Positions 9,501 to 20,739 of a stretch of DNA of 64,000 bases are shown in pieces. Every line of letters begins with the position of its first letter. Position 1 is the stretch's first letter. Origin of the DNA: Trichoplusia ni (taxonomy: Eukaryota > Arthropoda > Insecta > Lepidoptera > Noctuidae); the NCBI RefSeq assembly GCF_003590095.1, contig NC_039490.1:9441834-9505833 (forward strand), given 5' to 3'. A program made the translations under genes and the position numbers. The notes under the pieces are model-generated. The model saw only the letters and a program-made list of their open reading frames with translations, searched no databases and was not told the origin of the DNA.

Positions 9501-12001
9501 GCGTTCCGACAACGCTACTGGAGGGAGAAACACCTACGAAGAGAGAAGCCTTGCGGATAGTAATGTCACTGTTCGACCCACTCGGCTTCGCGTCTCCTGT
9601 CACCATACGGGCGAAGCAGCTCCTGCAGGAAGTGTGGCGCAGAGGAACGGCGTGGGACGACCCTATAGACGAAGATCTCGCGGAGCAATGGACGACCTGG
9701 CTGACTCACCTACAGAAGCTACGAGACGTGAAGATACCGAGGCGATACCTGAACTACAGCGACGCTGCCTCGATACAGCTTCACATCTTCACCGACGCCA
9801 GCGAGTCAGCATATTCTGCGGTCCTGTATTGGAGAACGAAAACTCCTGACGGCGAGGTCAAGCTCTCTCTCATCGTCGCCAAGGCGAAGGTGGCACCGTT
9901 GAAGCTAACGTCGATCCCGAGGTTGGAGCTTCAAGCTGCAGTTATGGGCACCAGACTGGCAGACTCAGTCATAGAAGAGCACGAGAGGAAACCTGACTGC
10001 AAGGTGTTCTGGACCGACAGTAAGACAGTACTCACCTGGATCAGGACAGGGTCACGCACCTACAAACCATACGTGGCTCATCGGCTTGCTGCTATAGAAG
10101 AAAGTACCAAAGTTAACGAGTGGCGCTGGGTTCCGACGAAGCTGAACGTAGCGGACGACGCGACACGAGACGTCCCGCTCACCTTCGACAAGGATCACAG
10201 ATGGTACAAGGGACCCGACTTCTTGTACGAAGAAGAGGACCAGTGGCCAGTCGAGACAGATACTAAGAAGATCGAAGACACTTCTGGGGAAGAGAAGGTG
10301 AACCACGTAGCGAATAAAAGAGAACTTAGATTAACAGAAGGGCTACCCGAAGCCTCACGCTTCTCTAACTGGCACCGGCTTCGATATACTACAGCGCGAG
10401 TTCTTCTATTCATTGAACTCTGCAGAAGAAATAAAGAAAGCGTAAATTACAGAAGGACTAAGAAAAACAAAGAACAGGATCCAAACTGGAATAAGATAGC
10501 AAGAAAAACGTCAAGCACTAATGAAACACAGAAGAAAACAACAACAAAGATAAATAGAAAATTCCTTCCAGTCTCTGCCGAGAACCTCAAGCAGGCGGAG
10601 GAGTTGCTGATGCGTGCTTCTCAAGAAGAGTCGTTCGCAGAAGAAATAGCCAACCTAAGGAGTGGGAAACCGGTCAACAAGGAAAGCAGACTACATCAAC
10701 TCAGCGTCACGTGTGTGGATGGTGCCCTCCGGCTTAGAAGTCGCATAAAAGCCGTCAAATACATGCCAGAAGACTTCAAGAGCCCCATGATAATAGACGG
10801 AGACCATCCTATAGTTAAGACATGGATACGAGCGATACACCAACAGCTACATCACGCAGGAGTAGAAGCGACAGTTAACGAATGTAGACAACAGTACTGG
10901 GTGTTACGCCTGCGCCCTACAACGCGCTCAGTACTGCGACAGTGTTTGTTCTGCAGAATGAAGACAGGGACTCCGCCACATCCACGAACAGGTGATCTAC
11001 CACAGTGTCGTTTGGCTCATCACAAAAGGCCATTCACCTACACTGGGGTGGACTACTTCGGCCCGCTGTCTGTAACAGTTGGAAGAACGCGACAGAAACG
11101 CTACGTCGCGATATTTACCTGCCTCACTACGCGAGCCATTCATCTCGAAATTGCAGGCTCACTCAGCACCGACTCAGCAGTGATGGCAGTCCGAAGAATG
11201 ATCTCTCGACGCGGCTGCCCTACAGAAATATGGTCGGACAACGGCACCAACCTAAAGGGAGCTGAAAAAGAACTTCGACAACAAATAGATGAAGCGACGG
11301 CGGAAGAAGCTGCGAAGAGAACCATCGCTTGGCGGTTCATACCTCCTGGCGCACCGTTCATGGGAGGAGCATGGGAACGAATGGTCCGGTCAGTCAAGAC
11401 GGCGCTCGCCGCCACTCTGCACGAGCGACACCCTACAGAAGAGGTGTTATCCACACTACTAGCCGAGGTGGAGTACACCGTGAACAGCAGGCCACTGACC
11501 CACGTTTCAGTGAGCCCCGAAGATCCAGAAGCCCTGACGCCGAATCACTTCCTCCTAGGAGGACAGGGTCGAGTACCGCTGCCTGGAAGTTTCACCGACA
11601 AGGACGTAGCTTCGAGATCCAGCTGGCGAGCAGCCCAAAGGCTCGCTGACTTATTCTGGACGCGCTGGGTGAGAGAGTACTTACCCGAGCTTCAACACCG
11701 GCGGGAGCCGCACGGACGGGGCCCAGCTGTGCAGGTCAACGACCTCGTACAAATAGTCGACGCCAACCTGCCCCGTAACGTGTGGGTCAGAGGAAGGGTC
11801 ATCGACACGTACCCCGGCCCAGATGGAGTCGTCAGAGCAGTGGACATCCGGACAAAAGGAGGAGTTCTACGTCGACCAGTGAGGAAGCTGGTGATCCTGC
11901 CCCTGCACGACGGCGGACCCGCACACGGAGGAGATGCAACATCGTCGCACGGCGGGAGAGATGTGCGGGACAGCGTGAACAGTTTAAGAGAAAAAGTGTA
12001 A
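6225..12001 (+). CDS. BEL/Pao Gag-Pol polyprotein
   Basis: Long frame open from 6191 (a TTG) to TAA at 12001, 1936 codons counted from there. Order of landmarks, numbered from 6191: DUF1759-like Gag core around residues 288-420 (KFIELPIFSG), CCHC knuckle C488-C501 and a second Cys/His cluster, protease LLDDGST at 604-610, reverse transcriptase TAD at D939 and YVDDY at 1017-1021, RNase H D1202 (FTDAS), integrase H2C2 zinc site H1550 to C1585, integrase catalytic D1621, D1683 and E1729, then a DUF5641-like C-terminus. All catalytic residues expected for the family are present. The first in-frame ATG is only at 7241, so translation must enter from the 6225 frame. The last 13 codons plus stop lie in the 3' LTR. 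Confidence 0.9.
11951..11961 (+). promoter_or_regulatory. Candidate polypurine tract of BEL element
   Basis: ggcgggagaga directly precedes the 3' LTR and would prime plus-strand DNA. It is short and carries one C, so it is weak. It overlaps the coding frame. Confidence 0.5.
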
Positions 12002-12809
12002 ACAATGAACAGTATTTGTGATTAGTGTTATATGATTAGGTTTAAGTATAGTTTAAGTCAAATTAGAGTCTGATTAGATTATTGTTTGTTTAGTATACTC
12101 CGGCCTCCTATTGGAAAACATTCCAGTAACAGCGACCAATAGGAGAGCCGGAATTAATTAAAGTTTATATGAAAGTTGTGAATATTTGTAAGATAGGAAT
12201 ATTGTAAAAATAATATTTTTCTCATATTATAGGCTAAGTAAGGATTCAGAAAATGTATAGTTAACATACTATTGTAATTCATTTTTAAATAGAAAATAGC
12301 ATTTTAAGTAAACGGCTCTCGGTGTGGTAAAGTATCGTCGTACTTAACCTTAAGGAAAAAACCGCGCGCGGGCCCCGCCCCCGCTCTTATTGGTCGAAAA
12401 GCGAGCGATCTTATTGGTCGGCCAATGGGAGCGGGGGAATTTCGGGGCCCGAATTTGTATAAAATGCGGCCCACACCGAGAGTCGACACATTCGGCGGGA
12501 ACACAGCAAGAAGAGCGGACCAACAGGAAGAAATAGGAAGCCCTCGAAGACTTCAGCAACAGCGACGCCTCGGATACAACGAAGGAGCCCCGGGACATCG
12601 GCGAAGCCCTATAGGACATCAACGGAGCCCTACGAAATAGTCGACGTAAACAAACTGCGTTTGTTTACGTTTTGTATCCTCTGTTTGAGCGTCAATAAAT
12701 TGAGTTTGGTGTTTATACAAGGGCCTTCTCATTTTTCACCAATCCGGCACCCCCAATAGTTGTGCTCGCGCGGTGTCTCTTGCTGTAAAGTTGGAGCCCG
12801 TGCGACACA
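11962..12809 (+). repeat. BEL element 3' LTR
   Basis: 848 bp, read as identical to 5270-6117. It carries the end of the gag-pol frame in its first 40 bases, TATA at about 12457, the hairpin at 12644-12670 and AATAAA at 12694-12699. Confidence 0.95.
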
Positions 12810-12814
12810 GCAAC
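12810..12814. repeat. Target-site duplication of BEL element (right)
   Basis: GCAAC, matching 5265-5269. Confidence 0.9.
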
Positions 12815-12837
12815 TGTCGTGAGAATGATTCATTATT

Positions 12838-12986
12838 AAATGATGTAACGGTTTACTCACGCGTAGGTATTTATCGGGGTAGACTCGCGATCCCGCCGCG
12901 TCTGCTCATGATTAAGGACTCCGGTTGGGTCCGAAACTAGTCGGGCTACTCCGATAAATACGCGTGAGTAAACCGTTACATCATTT
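12838..12986. repeat. Palindromic MITE-like repeat P
   Basis: Left arm 12838-12877 and right arm 12951-12986 are inverted copies (AAATGATGTAACGG ... TTATCGG), differing by four extra bases in the left arm. The 73-bp centre contains ctcgcgatcccgccgcg and ctcatgattaaggactccgg. The right half recurs at 62339-62445 and diverged relics lie at 5119 and 13640. No coding capacity. A foldback element moved in trans by a DNA transposase is likely; the superfamily is unknown. Confidence 0.8.
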
Positions 12987-13601
12987 AGGCAGCTAGGTAC
13001 TAATTTTCTTGGTTGATATAGGTATTACTAAATACTACGTTATTTCGAATTATTTTGTCTCTTAAACCACACTCATAAAAACCAATTTAATTTCAATAAG
13101 ACCAGATGTCAGTTAGCTTACAACTTAAAAACTATCACGTTAATCGGATTAGAATTCTCGGGATAATTAGTGTATTAATTTAAAATCACGCTTAATGCAA
13201 ATTCTGACCTAAACTAACATACTTTGCAAGTTAAAAAGTTTTTCTGTCTACAACAAACTCTTTAAGTAGTCATTGTAATTGTAGAAACGGGACAGCGCTA
13301 TATGTAAAACCGACGTCTTTCTTTCTCAACTGCAATAACTTAAAGAGGTGGTGACAGGGGTCAGTATTACCCGTGGGTATAGAGAGAGAGTCTTACTTCA
13401 TCTAATTAGTTAGGACTTTTGCCGTATTGCAGAGCCAAGGGTTCCCTGTTTTTTCCCACGCACGCCGTTCTAGTCCTAAGAAATATTAGCATTGTATTGT
13501 TAAGTTAACCGTAGGTGCAAAACGTTAAAAATCAATCTTCAAGGAAACCTAGATGCATCGCATAGGAAGAAATGATGAAAATAGGACTTGAAACGATTTT
13601 T
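12987..13601. other. Intergenic, nothing recognised
   Basis: No gene and no repeat shared with other parts of the window. A short GA run (gagagagag) is at about 13382. Confidence 0.55.
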
Positions 13602-13640
13602 GACAAGTGACGTGACTTTGATTTGTCAGTTCAATACATT
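13602..13640 (+). repeat. 40-bp recurring motif, copy 2
   Basis: Matches 1468-1507 with one or two changes (actttgatttgtcag here against actttgacttgtcag). Confidence 0.5.
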
Positions 13641-13649
13641 GAAATTTAT

Positions 13650-13760
13650 TCGTTTACGCATGCGTATTATTCGGGATTACCCGACTAGTTTCTGATCCGA
13701 CCGGTCAACCGCAGTCCCGAGGCGGGAAAGCGAGTCACTAGACGGACAATTCCGATAACC
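13650..13760 (-). repeat. Diverged copy of palindromic repeat P
   Basis: Contains cgtattattcggg, acccgactagtttc and gatccgaccgg, recognisable as the reverse orientation of the repeat at 12838-12986 but with many changes. Confidence 0.5.
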
Positions 13761-13814
13761 AGTTTTCAATATTTGCAGTATCGGTTATTCTTTCCCACTT
13801 TCACCCCTCAGAAC

Positions 13815-13935
13815 TTTTAAACGGCCGAACCAATTTCTATCAACATTCTCGTTGAATATAAAACAAACTAAATTATAATCACTCAATCCGTTCGCGAGCT
13901 ATGACGCTACAGACCGACAGTCAGGGTTTAAAAAG
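13815..13935 (+). repeat. Dispersed repeat fragment
   Basis: Shares the wording 'ttttaaacggc ... ttcg-gagctatga-g-cacagaccgacag' with 41750-41915. Short and non-coding. Confidence 0.4.
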
Positions 13936-14163
13936 CAATGTAACATACATGGAAAGTTTATTTATTATCTTTACTAATACAATGTAACATTATTTATATC
14001 GTCAAAAGTTGTGCCATGGATCTTATAGAAACCTTTTACTAGACTTAAAAACTAGTAAGTACCGTTTAAATAGCTAGTACATCAAAAATACATTTAAATA
14101 ATGTTCAAAAGACACTATTACTCATATTTACATATCCAATAACATTTTTCTCCTATATCTAAA

Positions 14164-14406
14164 ACTAGCTGTTGCCCGCGACTTCGTCCCCGTGGGTGGA
14201 AGATATAAGTTATGATTTAGGTATACCTGCCCGGTTTTTTCACATTTTCCATTGTATCTTAGCTCCTATTAGTCGCAGCGTGTTTATAGCCTTCCTCAAT
14301 AAATGGTCTATTCAAAACAATAAGAATTTTTCAATTTGGACCAGTAGTTCCTGCGATTAGCGCGTTCAAACAAACAAACTCTTCAGCTGTATATATTAAT
14401 ATAGAA
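14164..14406 (-). repeat. Helitron-like family A, copy 2
   Basis: actagctgttgcccgcgact at the left end and the TATATTAATATAGA terminus at the right; full length apart from a few indels. Confidence 0.7.
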
Positions 14407-14496
14407 ATATAGATGACAAGTCAACACAACTTATAATATGGTAATTTGTACATCTTTCTGTCAATATCAATGCTATTTAGTTTGTCCTATAGAAGC

Positions 14497-14722
14497 ACTA
14501 GCTTTTCGCCCGCGACTTCGCCCGCGTCGAGGTCGGTTAGGTATATCGCGTTTCCAAGAGAAATCTTCAAAAGTCCGGGATAAAAACTATCCTATGTTCT
14601 TTCTCAAGGTCAACTCTATCTCTGTACCAAATTTCATTAAAATAAGTTCAGTGATTTAGACGTGAAAGCGCAACAGACAGACAGACAGAGTTAGTTTCGC
14701 ATTTATAATATTAGTAGGGATG
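14497..14722 (-). repeat. Helitron-like family B, copy 2
   Basis: Reverse copy of the element at 33058-33287: ctagcttttcgcccgcgact at the left, (cagacaga)n and tataatattagtagggat at the right. Full length. Confidence 0.7.
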
Positions 14723-15646
14723 GTTGGTTCAGAGAGAGGTTCGGAATTACATATATAAGTTATTTATTTTAAGTTATTTTTCCTTTAAGTAATTTATTAA
14801 TTGCTTAATTAAAGAGAAAAATAATATAGCATCATATAAGAGTTTGAAATTGTCCTACATATATTTATATTATGATTTTTTTTTGTATATAGCAAATGAT
14901 TGTACTGTAAATATTTAACTCTGTAAAATTATTTAAAAATAAGAATAAAATCATAAATATAAATATATGTAGGATAATTTTAAGCAATTATATTAAGCCT
15001 TTTTATACGGATTTCACAGCGTTTCCTTAATTATCAATTTATTTGTGTACATATATTATGTTTTATTGTAAAAAAATTGTTGCGCGGTTTCTTCGTCACA
15101 GCTAGAGCACTTAGGAAGCGATGAAGGGTGGACGATACGGGGAGCTGTCTGATTGTATTTTTTGGTACATAGATTGTCTAGAGCCTGAGCAAAACTGGAA
15201 AAAAGCTCTTTAAATGCGGGTAAATGGGGTCAAATTAATCAAGAATCATTTATTTGGAATGAACTACGGCTTTGAAATTTGGCTAAAATGTAGTATTAAA
15301 TCTGTCTCTCTCTATGAAATAAAATCCAGCTGGTATTGCATAACTGTTTTTCGATTTGATTTGTCATACTGAACCCCCACTGTCACGTATCGAGCTAGCA
15401 CTTAACCGGTTTATTAAAAATAGTACATCAACAATAAGGAAAAAACACGCCAGCTATTACCAAACGCAATCCATTGCCAGAGCTTAAACTGAGGGCTGTG
15501 AACTCGACAAACATTTACTGTTAAATATACTATTAGATCATTAGCATGGAGTATGGAAGGTAATTTATCAAGATATTACAAACTTGTTCTTGGACCAACT
15601 GATTGATTTTGTTCAAAGGGGCATTCACGGTTAGAACTATGGTATA
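14723..15646. other. Intergenic, nothing recognised
   Basis: AT-rich DNA without a frame longer than 60 codons. No tRNA fold, no shared repeat. Confidence 0.55.
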
Positions 15647-15897
15647 CTAGCTGACCCAGCAAACGTTGCTTTGGCGAATATTTTTTTCTAGTTGTACCTA
15701 TTTTTAATGCCACATTATAATATTATATTTTTTCTAGTGTGAGCAACCTTAACACTTAGGGCTATGAAAAATAGATGTTAGTCGATTCTCAGACCTACTG
15801 AATACGCATGTAAAATTTGGTAAAAATCGGTAAACCGTTTCGGAGGAGTACGGTAACTAACATCGTGACACGGGAATTTCATATATCAGAAGAAGAA
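15647..15897 (+). repeat. Dispersed repeat family D, copy 1
   Basis: Starts ctagctgacccagcaaacgt and ends gacacgggaatttcatatat. Other copies are at 17660, 18336 (reverse) and 46125. Ends are sharp but carry no inverted repeat, like the Helitron-like families here. Confidence 0.65.
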
Positions 15898-16150
15898 GAT
15901 AATGCCGTGGTTTTGCGGTACTATGCAAGGATTTGTATGCCCGAGGTGTAGGATCGATCCTAACGCAGGCGAAAATGTGACTTTTTCAATGTTATGTTAG
16001 TTATATTGTTTGTAGCATATACTCATATCCGATAGACGCACCCTTTTTACCATTCTAAACGTTAATAACATAAATGTGTGTTAAGTAACCACGGCAGTAT
16101 ATGTAGGTATCTTATGAAGAATCTTAGAAGTCAGAGTTCGTTTTAAACAA
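15898..16150. other. Intergenic, nothing recognised
   Basis: Short stretch between repeats, no signal found. Confidence 0.5.
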
Positions 16151-16151
16151 C

Positions 16152-16400
16152 GAAAATATCTCATCATAATCCCAGCCTTATCCTCCTCTCTCCCAATTTT
16201 GCGGGGACTTACATTCTAACCGAATTCAACTAAGTATCAGAGTTTTTCAAGGAGCGACTGCCTATCTGACCTCCTCACCCCAGAACTAAGGGGCATCGTG
16301 TTGCCAGTTACCTGGCAACACGATACCCCTTAGTTAGACTAGTTGTAACAATCAGGTCGCCCCGATTCTGCAGTTCTACTGCTACAGGTGAGTTGTCGTA
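16152..16400. repeat. Dispersed repeat family G with internal foldback
   Basis: Contains aaggagcgactgcctatctg, shared with 16683-16900 and, reversed, with 25307-25500. Within it, 16284-16307 and 16312-16335 form a 24-bp inverted repeat with one mismatch and a 4-nt loop (ctaaggggcatcgtgttgcc against its complement), so the repeat has folded back on itself. Confidence 0.65.
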
Positions 16401-16650
16401 AAACCTGCAGGGATTAAAAAATATATATTTCTCCCAATATTTTGATTTTATAAAACCAGAAACAATCGAATATATTTTTATCTTTTTGTAAAGTTAACCG
16501 TTGCTGTCTTTCTCCCGACCACCTAGACTGACCGATTATTCTTTAATTGGATTTTAAACTTTTTAATAGCTGGTTGTTTTCTGCAAAAAACCGGCCAAAG
16601 GTCAATGGTTCTCGCGATAGTATGGGTCCCGCACAAATAGATTAAAGAAA

Positions 16651-16708
16651 AACCAAACTCATCATCATCTTCATTGCTAGGCCAATGAAGATGATGATGA
16701 GTTTGGTT
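16651..16708. repeat. Perfect 26-bp foldback
   Basis: Arms 16651-16676 and 16683-16708 are exact reverse complements (aaccaaactcatcatcatc on the left) around a 6-nt loop ctaggc. The right arm continues into repeat G. It would form a hairpin of microRNA-precursor size, but the low-complexity atc repeats argue for simple foldback. Confidence 0.8.
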
Positions 16709-16930
16709 CCTTTTCCCAAATATGTTGGGGTCGGCTTCCAGTCTAACCGGATTCAGCTAAGTACCAGTGTTTTACAAGGAGCGACTGCCTATCTGACCTC
16801 CTCAACCCAGTTACCTAGGCAACACGATACCCCTTGTTTAGACTGGTTGTCAGACTTTCCAGCTTCTGAGTACTTGTAACGACTGTTAAAGATGTAGGAA
16901 TAACGGCCGGGACAATTTAAAGAAAAACCA
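16709..16930 (+). repeat. Dispersed repeat family G, copy 2
   Basis: Contains aatatgttggggtcggcttc, aaggagcgactgcctatctg and caacacgatacccctt. A common lepidopteran interspersed sequence with no coding capacity here. Confidence 0.55.
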
Positions 16931-17659
16931 AACTCCATGCAAATTTTTCACCCGTCAACTTTATGACCGTACCTCTCATAGCTTAACTTCGATTTTATTA
17001 TTTGTTGCTATAGCGGCAAGGGAAATACATCTGTGACAATTTCAACTGCCTTGCCATCATGGTTCATGAGATAAAACCTGTTGCCGGACGGACTGACATT
17101 GAAGCCTTATCAATAGCGTTTTATTGATATCCTTTAAGTAGAGATCCCTAGAAAGTAACGGAGCTTTATAAACCATTATAGGATTAGACCTGTATGTGCT
17201 ATGTTTAAGAACAGACATACATAGAGCTTAAACCGGAGTCCATGATGACGGCTGGGGTATTTACTTGGGGGTTTGATTCCCACCCATGCAAGGTTCTCAG
17301 CACTGCTTTTCTGGGGCCTATTGCCTCTGTGCGAAAATGCATTGCAATTGTTTGCATAAAAGAAAACTTCTCCAGATCTCCCTACATACAATAATCATTA
17401 GCAAACTATATTTTTCAAGATATTATGGTACCCTTGGGTAAAAAGGTCATATTTTATGCACAATAAGGGCAAAAAATATGATCTGTGTGTGTTTGAGCAC
17501 TTTTATCTAAGAAAATACTTTTTTTTCAAAGCCATTGGTAAAATACATATCTACACTTCAAATTACGAAGCTGAAGAGTTTGTTTATTTGCGTGAACGCG
17601 CTAATTCTTGAAAATACTGAACTTATAATTTCAAAATATCTTTGAATTTTAGATAGTCT
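16931..17659. other. Intergenic, nothing recognised
   Basis: No gene. The segment 17218-17400 is less AT-rich and has a gattcccacccatg box that recalls a degenerate tRNA B box, but no partner A box is convincing. Confidence 0.45.
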
Positions 17660-17934
17660 ACTAGCTGACCCAGCAAACGTTGTTCTGCCGATTTTTTTTT
17701 CTAGTTGTATGTATTTTTACTGCCACATATTAAAAAATGAAAACTATCAATTTCGTCCAGAAAATAAAACATTTTTTTTAGTGTGAGCAACCCTTTCTGA
17801 AAAATAAGAAAAATAGATGTTGTTCTATTCTCAGACCTACCCAATATGTATACAAAATTTCATAAAAATCGGTCGAACCGTTTCGGAGGAGTACGGTAAC
17901 TAACATCGTGACACGGGAATTTTATATATTAGAA
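17660..17934 (+). repeat. Dispersed repeat family D, copy 2
   Basis: Start and end identical in wording to 15647-15897, with differences in the middle. Confidence 0.65.
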
Positions 17935-18335
17935 GATTTATTGAGGAAACTATAGTATATTTATCAGTACACTATCTACAGAGCAGTAATAAAATATATA
18001 ACAAAAACGCTAGTTGCGTAAACTCTTAAACTACAAATCCGATTCTAAAACATCCAAGCTTTTGAAACCATGCTTACGAAGTAACGCAACAGCAACTTAC
18101 AAATACAGATTCCAAATTTTCCAATAACTATGTAATAATTTTCATCCCATACCTGTTTCTAAATACCACTTAAAGTGTCAAAAACCGATGCAAGGTGTAC
18201 GGTATGCTATATCTATGCATGACCGTGCACTCGTGAATAAATAACACTCGGCTCATAGAAGATGGATAGGTATACGTGCCAGTGAGAGCGTAGCTATAGG
18301 AAGCTATAGTTACTGTTGTACTTCGTAAGGCACAT

Positions 18336-18516
18336 CTAATATATAAAATTAACGTGTCACGATGTTAGTTACCGTACTCCTCCGAAACGGCTTAACCGAT
18401 TTTTACCAAATTTTATATACGTATTCAGTAGGTCTGAGAATCGAAACCCTTAATATTTTGTCTCCACTGTGGTCTTCGACTGTTAGGTGGTAAGTAGTTC
18501 GCGAGGACAGCTAGTA
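18336..18516 (-). repeat. Dispersed repeat family D, copy 3
   Basis: Reverse copy (gtgtcacgatgttagttacc), ending at gacagctagt. Middle deleted. Confidence 0.6.
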
Positions 18517-18611
18517 TATTATATGTCTCAGTTAGTAAAGTGTGGCTGTGAATGTTAATCTTAACGTGAGAAAAAACTGTACAGTCTCAGCCTATACGTA
18601 TACTCGTGGTT

Positions 18612-18971
18612 TGGGCCAAAATTCTGCTATTTACAATGGCCGATTACGGAAATGGGAATAAATTGGCACTATTCGTACCATTCTAAGGATTTTGCTAATA
18701 CAAATTAAATGTAAATTAATTGTATTGACCGTAAGCGTTCCGCTCCGTACTGAATTTCCAATTACTAAGTTGCCGTTGCGATACGAAAATAGTCCCAATT
18801 TGGGAATAAAATAATTGGAACTTAATTGTATTGACCTTGATTGTACCATCCCGCACTGAATTTCCAATTATTGTGTAGAAAAATGCTTAAGAGAGTACGT
18901 TACGAAAATTGAGATTTTATACCAAATTTAATTCATTCATGGGCCATTGTAAATAGCAGAATTGGGGCCCA
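18612..18971. mobile_element. MITE with about 30-bp terminal inverted repeats
   Basis: Left end 18612-18641 (tgggccaaaattctgctatt) and right end 18941-18971 are inverted copies with two or three mismatches. The 360-bp body holds two tandem-like half repeats, each running from tgtattgacc to tgaatttccaatta (18720-18771 and 18828-18877). No frame. The target duplication is not clear to me. A DNA-transposon derivative is the best reading. Confidence 0.75.
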
Positions 18972-19889
18972 GGTGTCGACGAAACTTGAGATACAGATAC
19001 TTTTTAACCAGAATTAACATATAAGATAGTTTTTATCCCGGGCCGTATAAGCTAGTAGAAATATATAGCTTTGTCAATCTTATCGCTCGCCTATCTCCCA
19101 ATATACGTCCGTCCTGTGTCGCAACGTCGTAGGCGGCTAGCGGTCAGCCCTCTCTATATAACCTGCCGAGTTGCATAACTCTGGCACTTCCGCAAGCTTC
19201 GCCGACGTCCACGTATGTATTATTTCATATTTTTATTAGATTTAAAGGAAAAATCCCGAAAAATTGTTTTGAGATGAAGATATTGAACTTGAATGTTTAG
19301 CATTGTTGAAAGAATTTTATTTGAAATTATTTGTGTCAAGTTTGGTACCACTTTATTTGTTGCGGGTTAGAAATGCTTTGTTTTTTGTTTATTGAGTTTT
19401 AAATGAAAGCTTTCTGATTCGATTTTTTTGGGATTTTTGTTTTGGTGAATTTATTTATCTTTATTTTGATGTTTTTGTTTTGTTTTTATATTTTTATCGG
19501 CGTATATAAATATTTTTTACAGTGGTTTAAAAATTAAAAAATACGAGAACAATTGCATGGATAGTGCAACCAAAATATTTTGCAAATAAGTGACAAAAGT
19601 GCTTCCAATCGAACCTGCGACTAAGAGCAACCAATTTTCACAAGCCTTGCTTAAATTTTCTGACGCGCCGTGTAGTTTTCTCATCATCATTATAATTACC
19701 ATCAGCCCGTATTCGGACAAAGACCTCCCCAATATTTAGCACTCTATTTTGATCAAATTAATTTAAGTAATAATTAGCACCCTAGTATTGTAATGTATCT
19801 TGGGGGAGGCATAATTCAGACCTTACTTAAAAGTTCATGCTACTAAAATACATAGACAATTTTCCCATCTTTTTTATAACCTCATTAAT
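18972..19889. other. Intergenic, nothing recognised
   Basis: AT-rich. The segment 19690-19745 has the 'cagcccgtattcgg-caaagacctcccc' wording of RTE-type LINE ends, too short to place. Confidence 0.45.
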
Positions 19890-20095
19890 TTTCTTGTTTG
19901 TTTGTCGTTCCCGTTGGATTTTTGCAACTCAATTTTGAGACGTTTGCCGAAAAGCTAGCAGGCTGAAATTTTCAGGGTAGTTTGTAACCAATGCATTTTA
20001 CAAGTATAAAAACTTGACCGATTTAGATAAAATTTGAATGGAATGATATTTAAAAACGTGGCTTAGATTTTTTAAATCTATCAATTTTATACCGT
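19890..20095 (+). repeat. Dispersed repeat with (GTTT)n start, copy 2
   Basis: Aligns by eye with 2370-2600: ttgtttgtttgtcg, gctgaaattttcag, gataaaatttgaatgga, atatttaaaaacgtgg. Confidence 0.5.
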
Positions 20096-20739
20096 ATTTA
20101 AAACATCCTTTTTGACAGGCACTGTCACAAAATTGTCAGTTCAATACATTGGAGATTCTACAAGCCTTTAAATATTATTGACATGCAATTTATCCAGTTT
20201 TAGACACAGATTCATGTGACTGTTATGATACTGGTTCTGGTTATAATTTCATAACAATCATAAATTTGTTTTGGATAGCACGAAATATGAAAACGGTTTA
20301 TCATTTTTTATCGGAGGAGAGACTAGTTTCGATACAATCGGAGTTCTAATTCATGAGCTGACGCGGTTGTGGGCGAGCGAATTGAACTGAAGTGATTATA
20401 AGGGGCTAGAGAAAAGGCCTGTAGATCCCGAGTAGGAATACAATTTTAACTTCGAAATTGTTGAAAAACTTTAGCCTTTTTATAACTTAGACAGAAACTT
20501 AGTCAGTAACTTAGACATCATAACTTTCTTTACGTATTTTATCAAAAACATCTAAGAAAAACAAACTAATTTAAAAATCGCTGAGCTATGATGCTAAAGA
20601 CAATGTTTCACGTGAAAACTTATAACACTTTTTGCATCAGGATTTAAAATATAATTTTTGAGACAAACACGTTTATTTGAAACCCTTTAATATTTGGGGT
20701 ATTTCGGAAAATATTTTTTGTAGTTATAGTTTCTACTTT

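Larger units (their letters stand above)
5270..12809 (+). mobile_element. BEL/Pao LTR retrotransposon, full length, apparently young
   Basis: Complete element: 848-bp LTRs starting TG and ending CA at a constant offset of 6692, GCAAC target duplication, primer-binding site at 6123, and one long gag-pol frame ending in the 3' LTR. Domain order is Gag, CCHC knuckle, aspartic protease, reverse transcriptase, RNase H, integrase, C-terminal region. Integrase last, together with the DUF1759/DUF1758-like and Pao RT wording, places it in BEL/Pao. No env-like frame is seen. I find no difference between the LTRs by eye, so insertion should be recent. The one possible defect is the frame change at the G-run 6586-6593. 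Confidence 0.95.
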
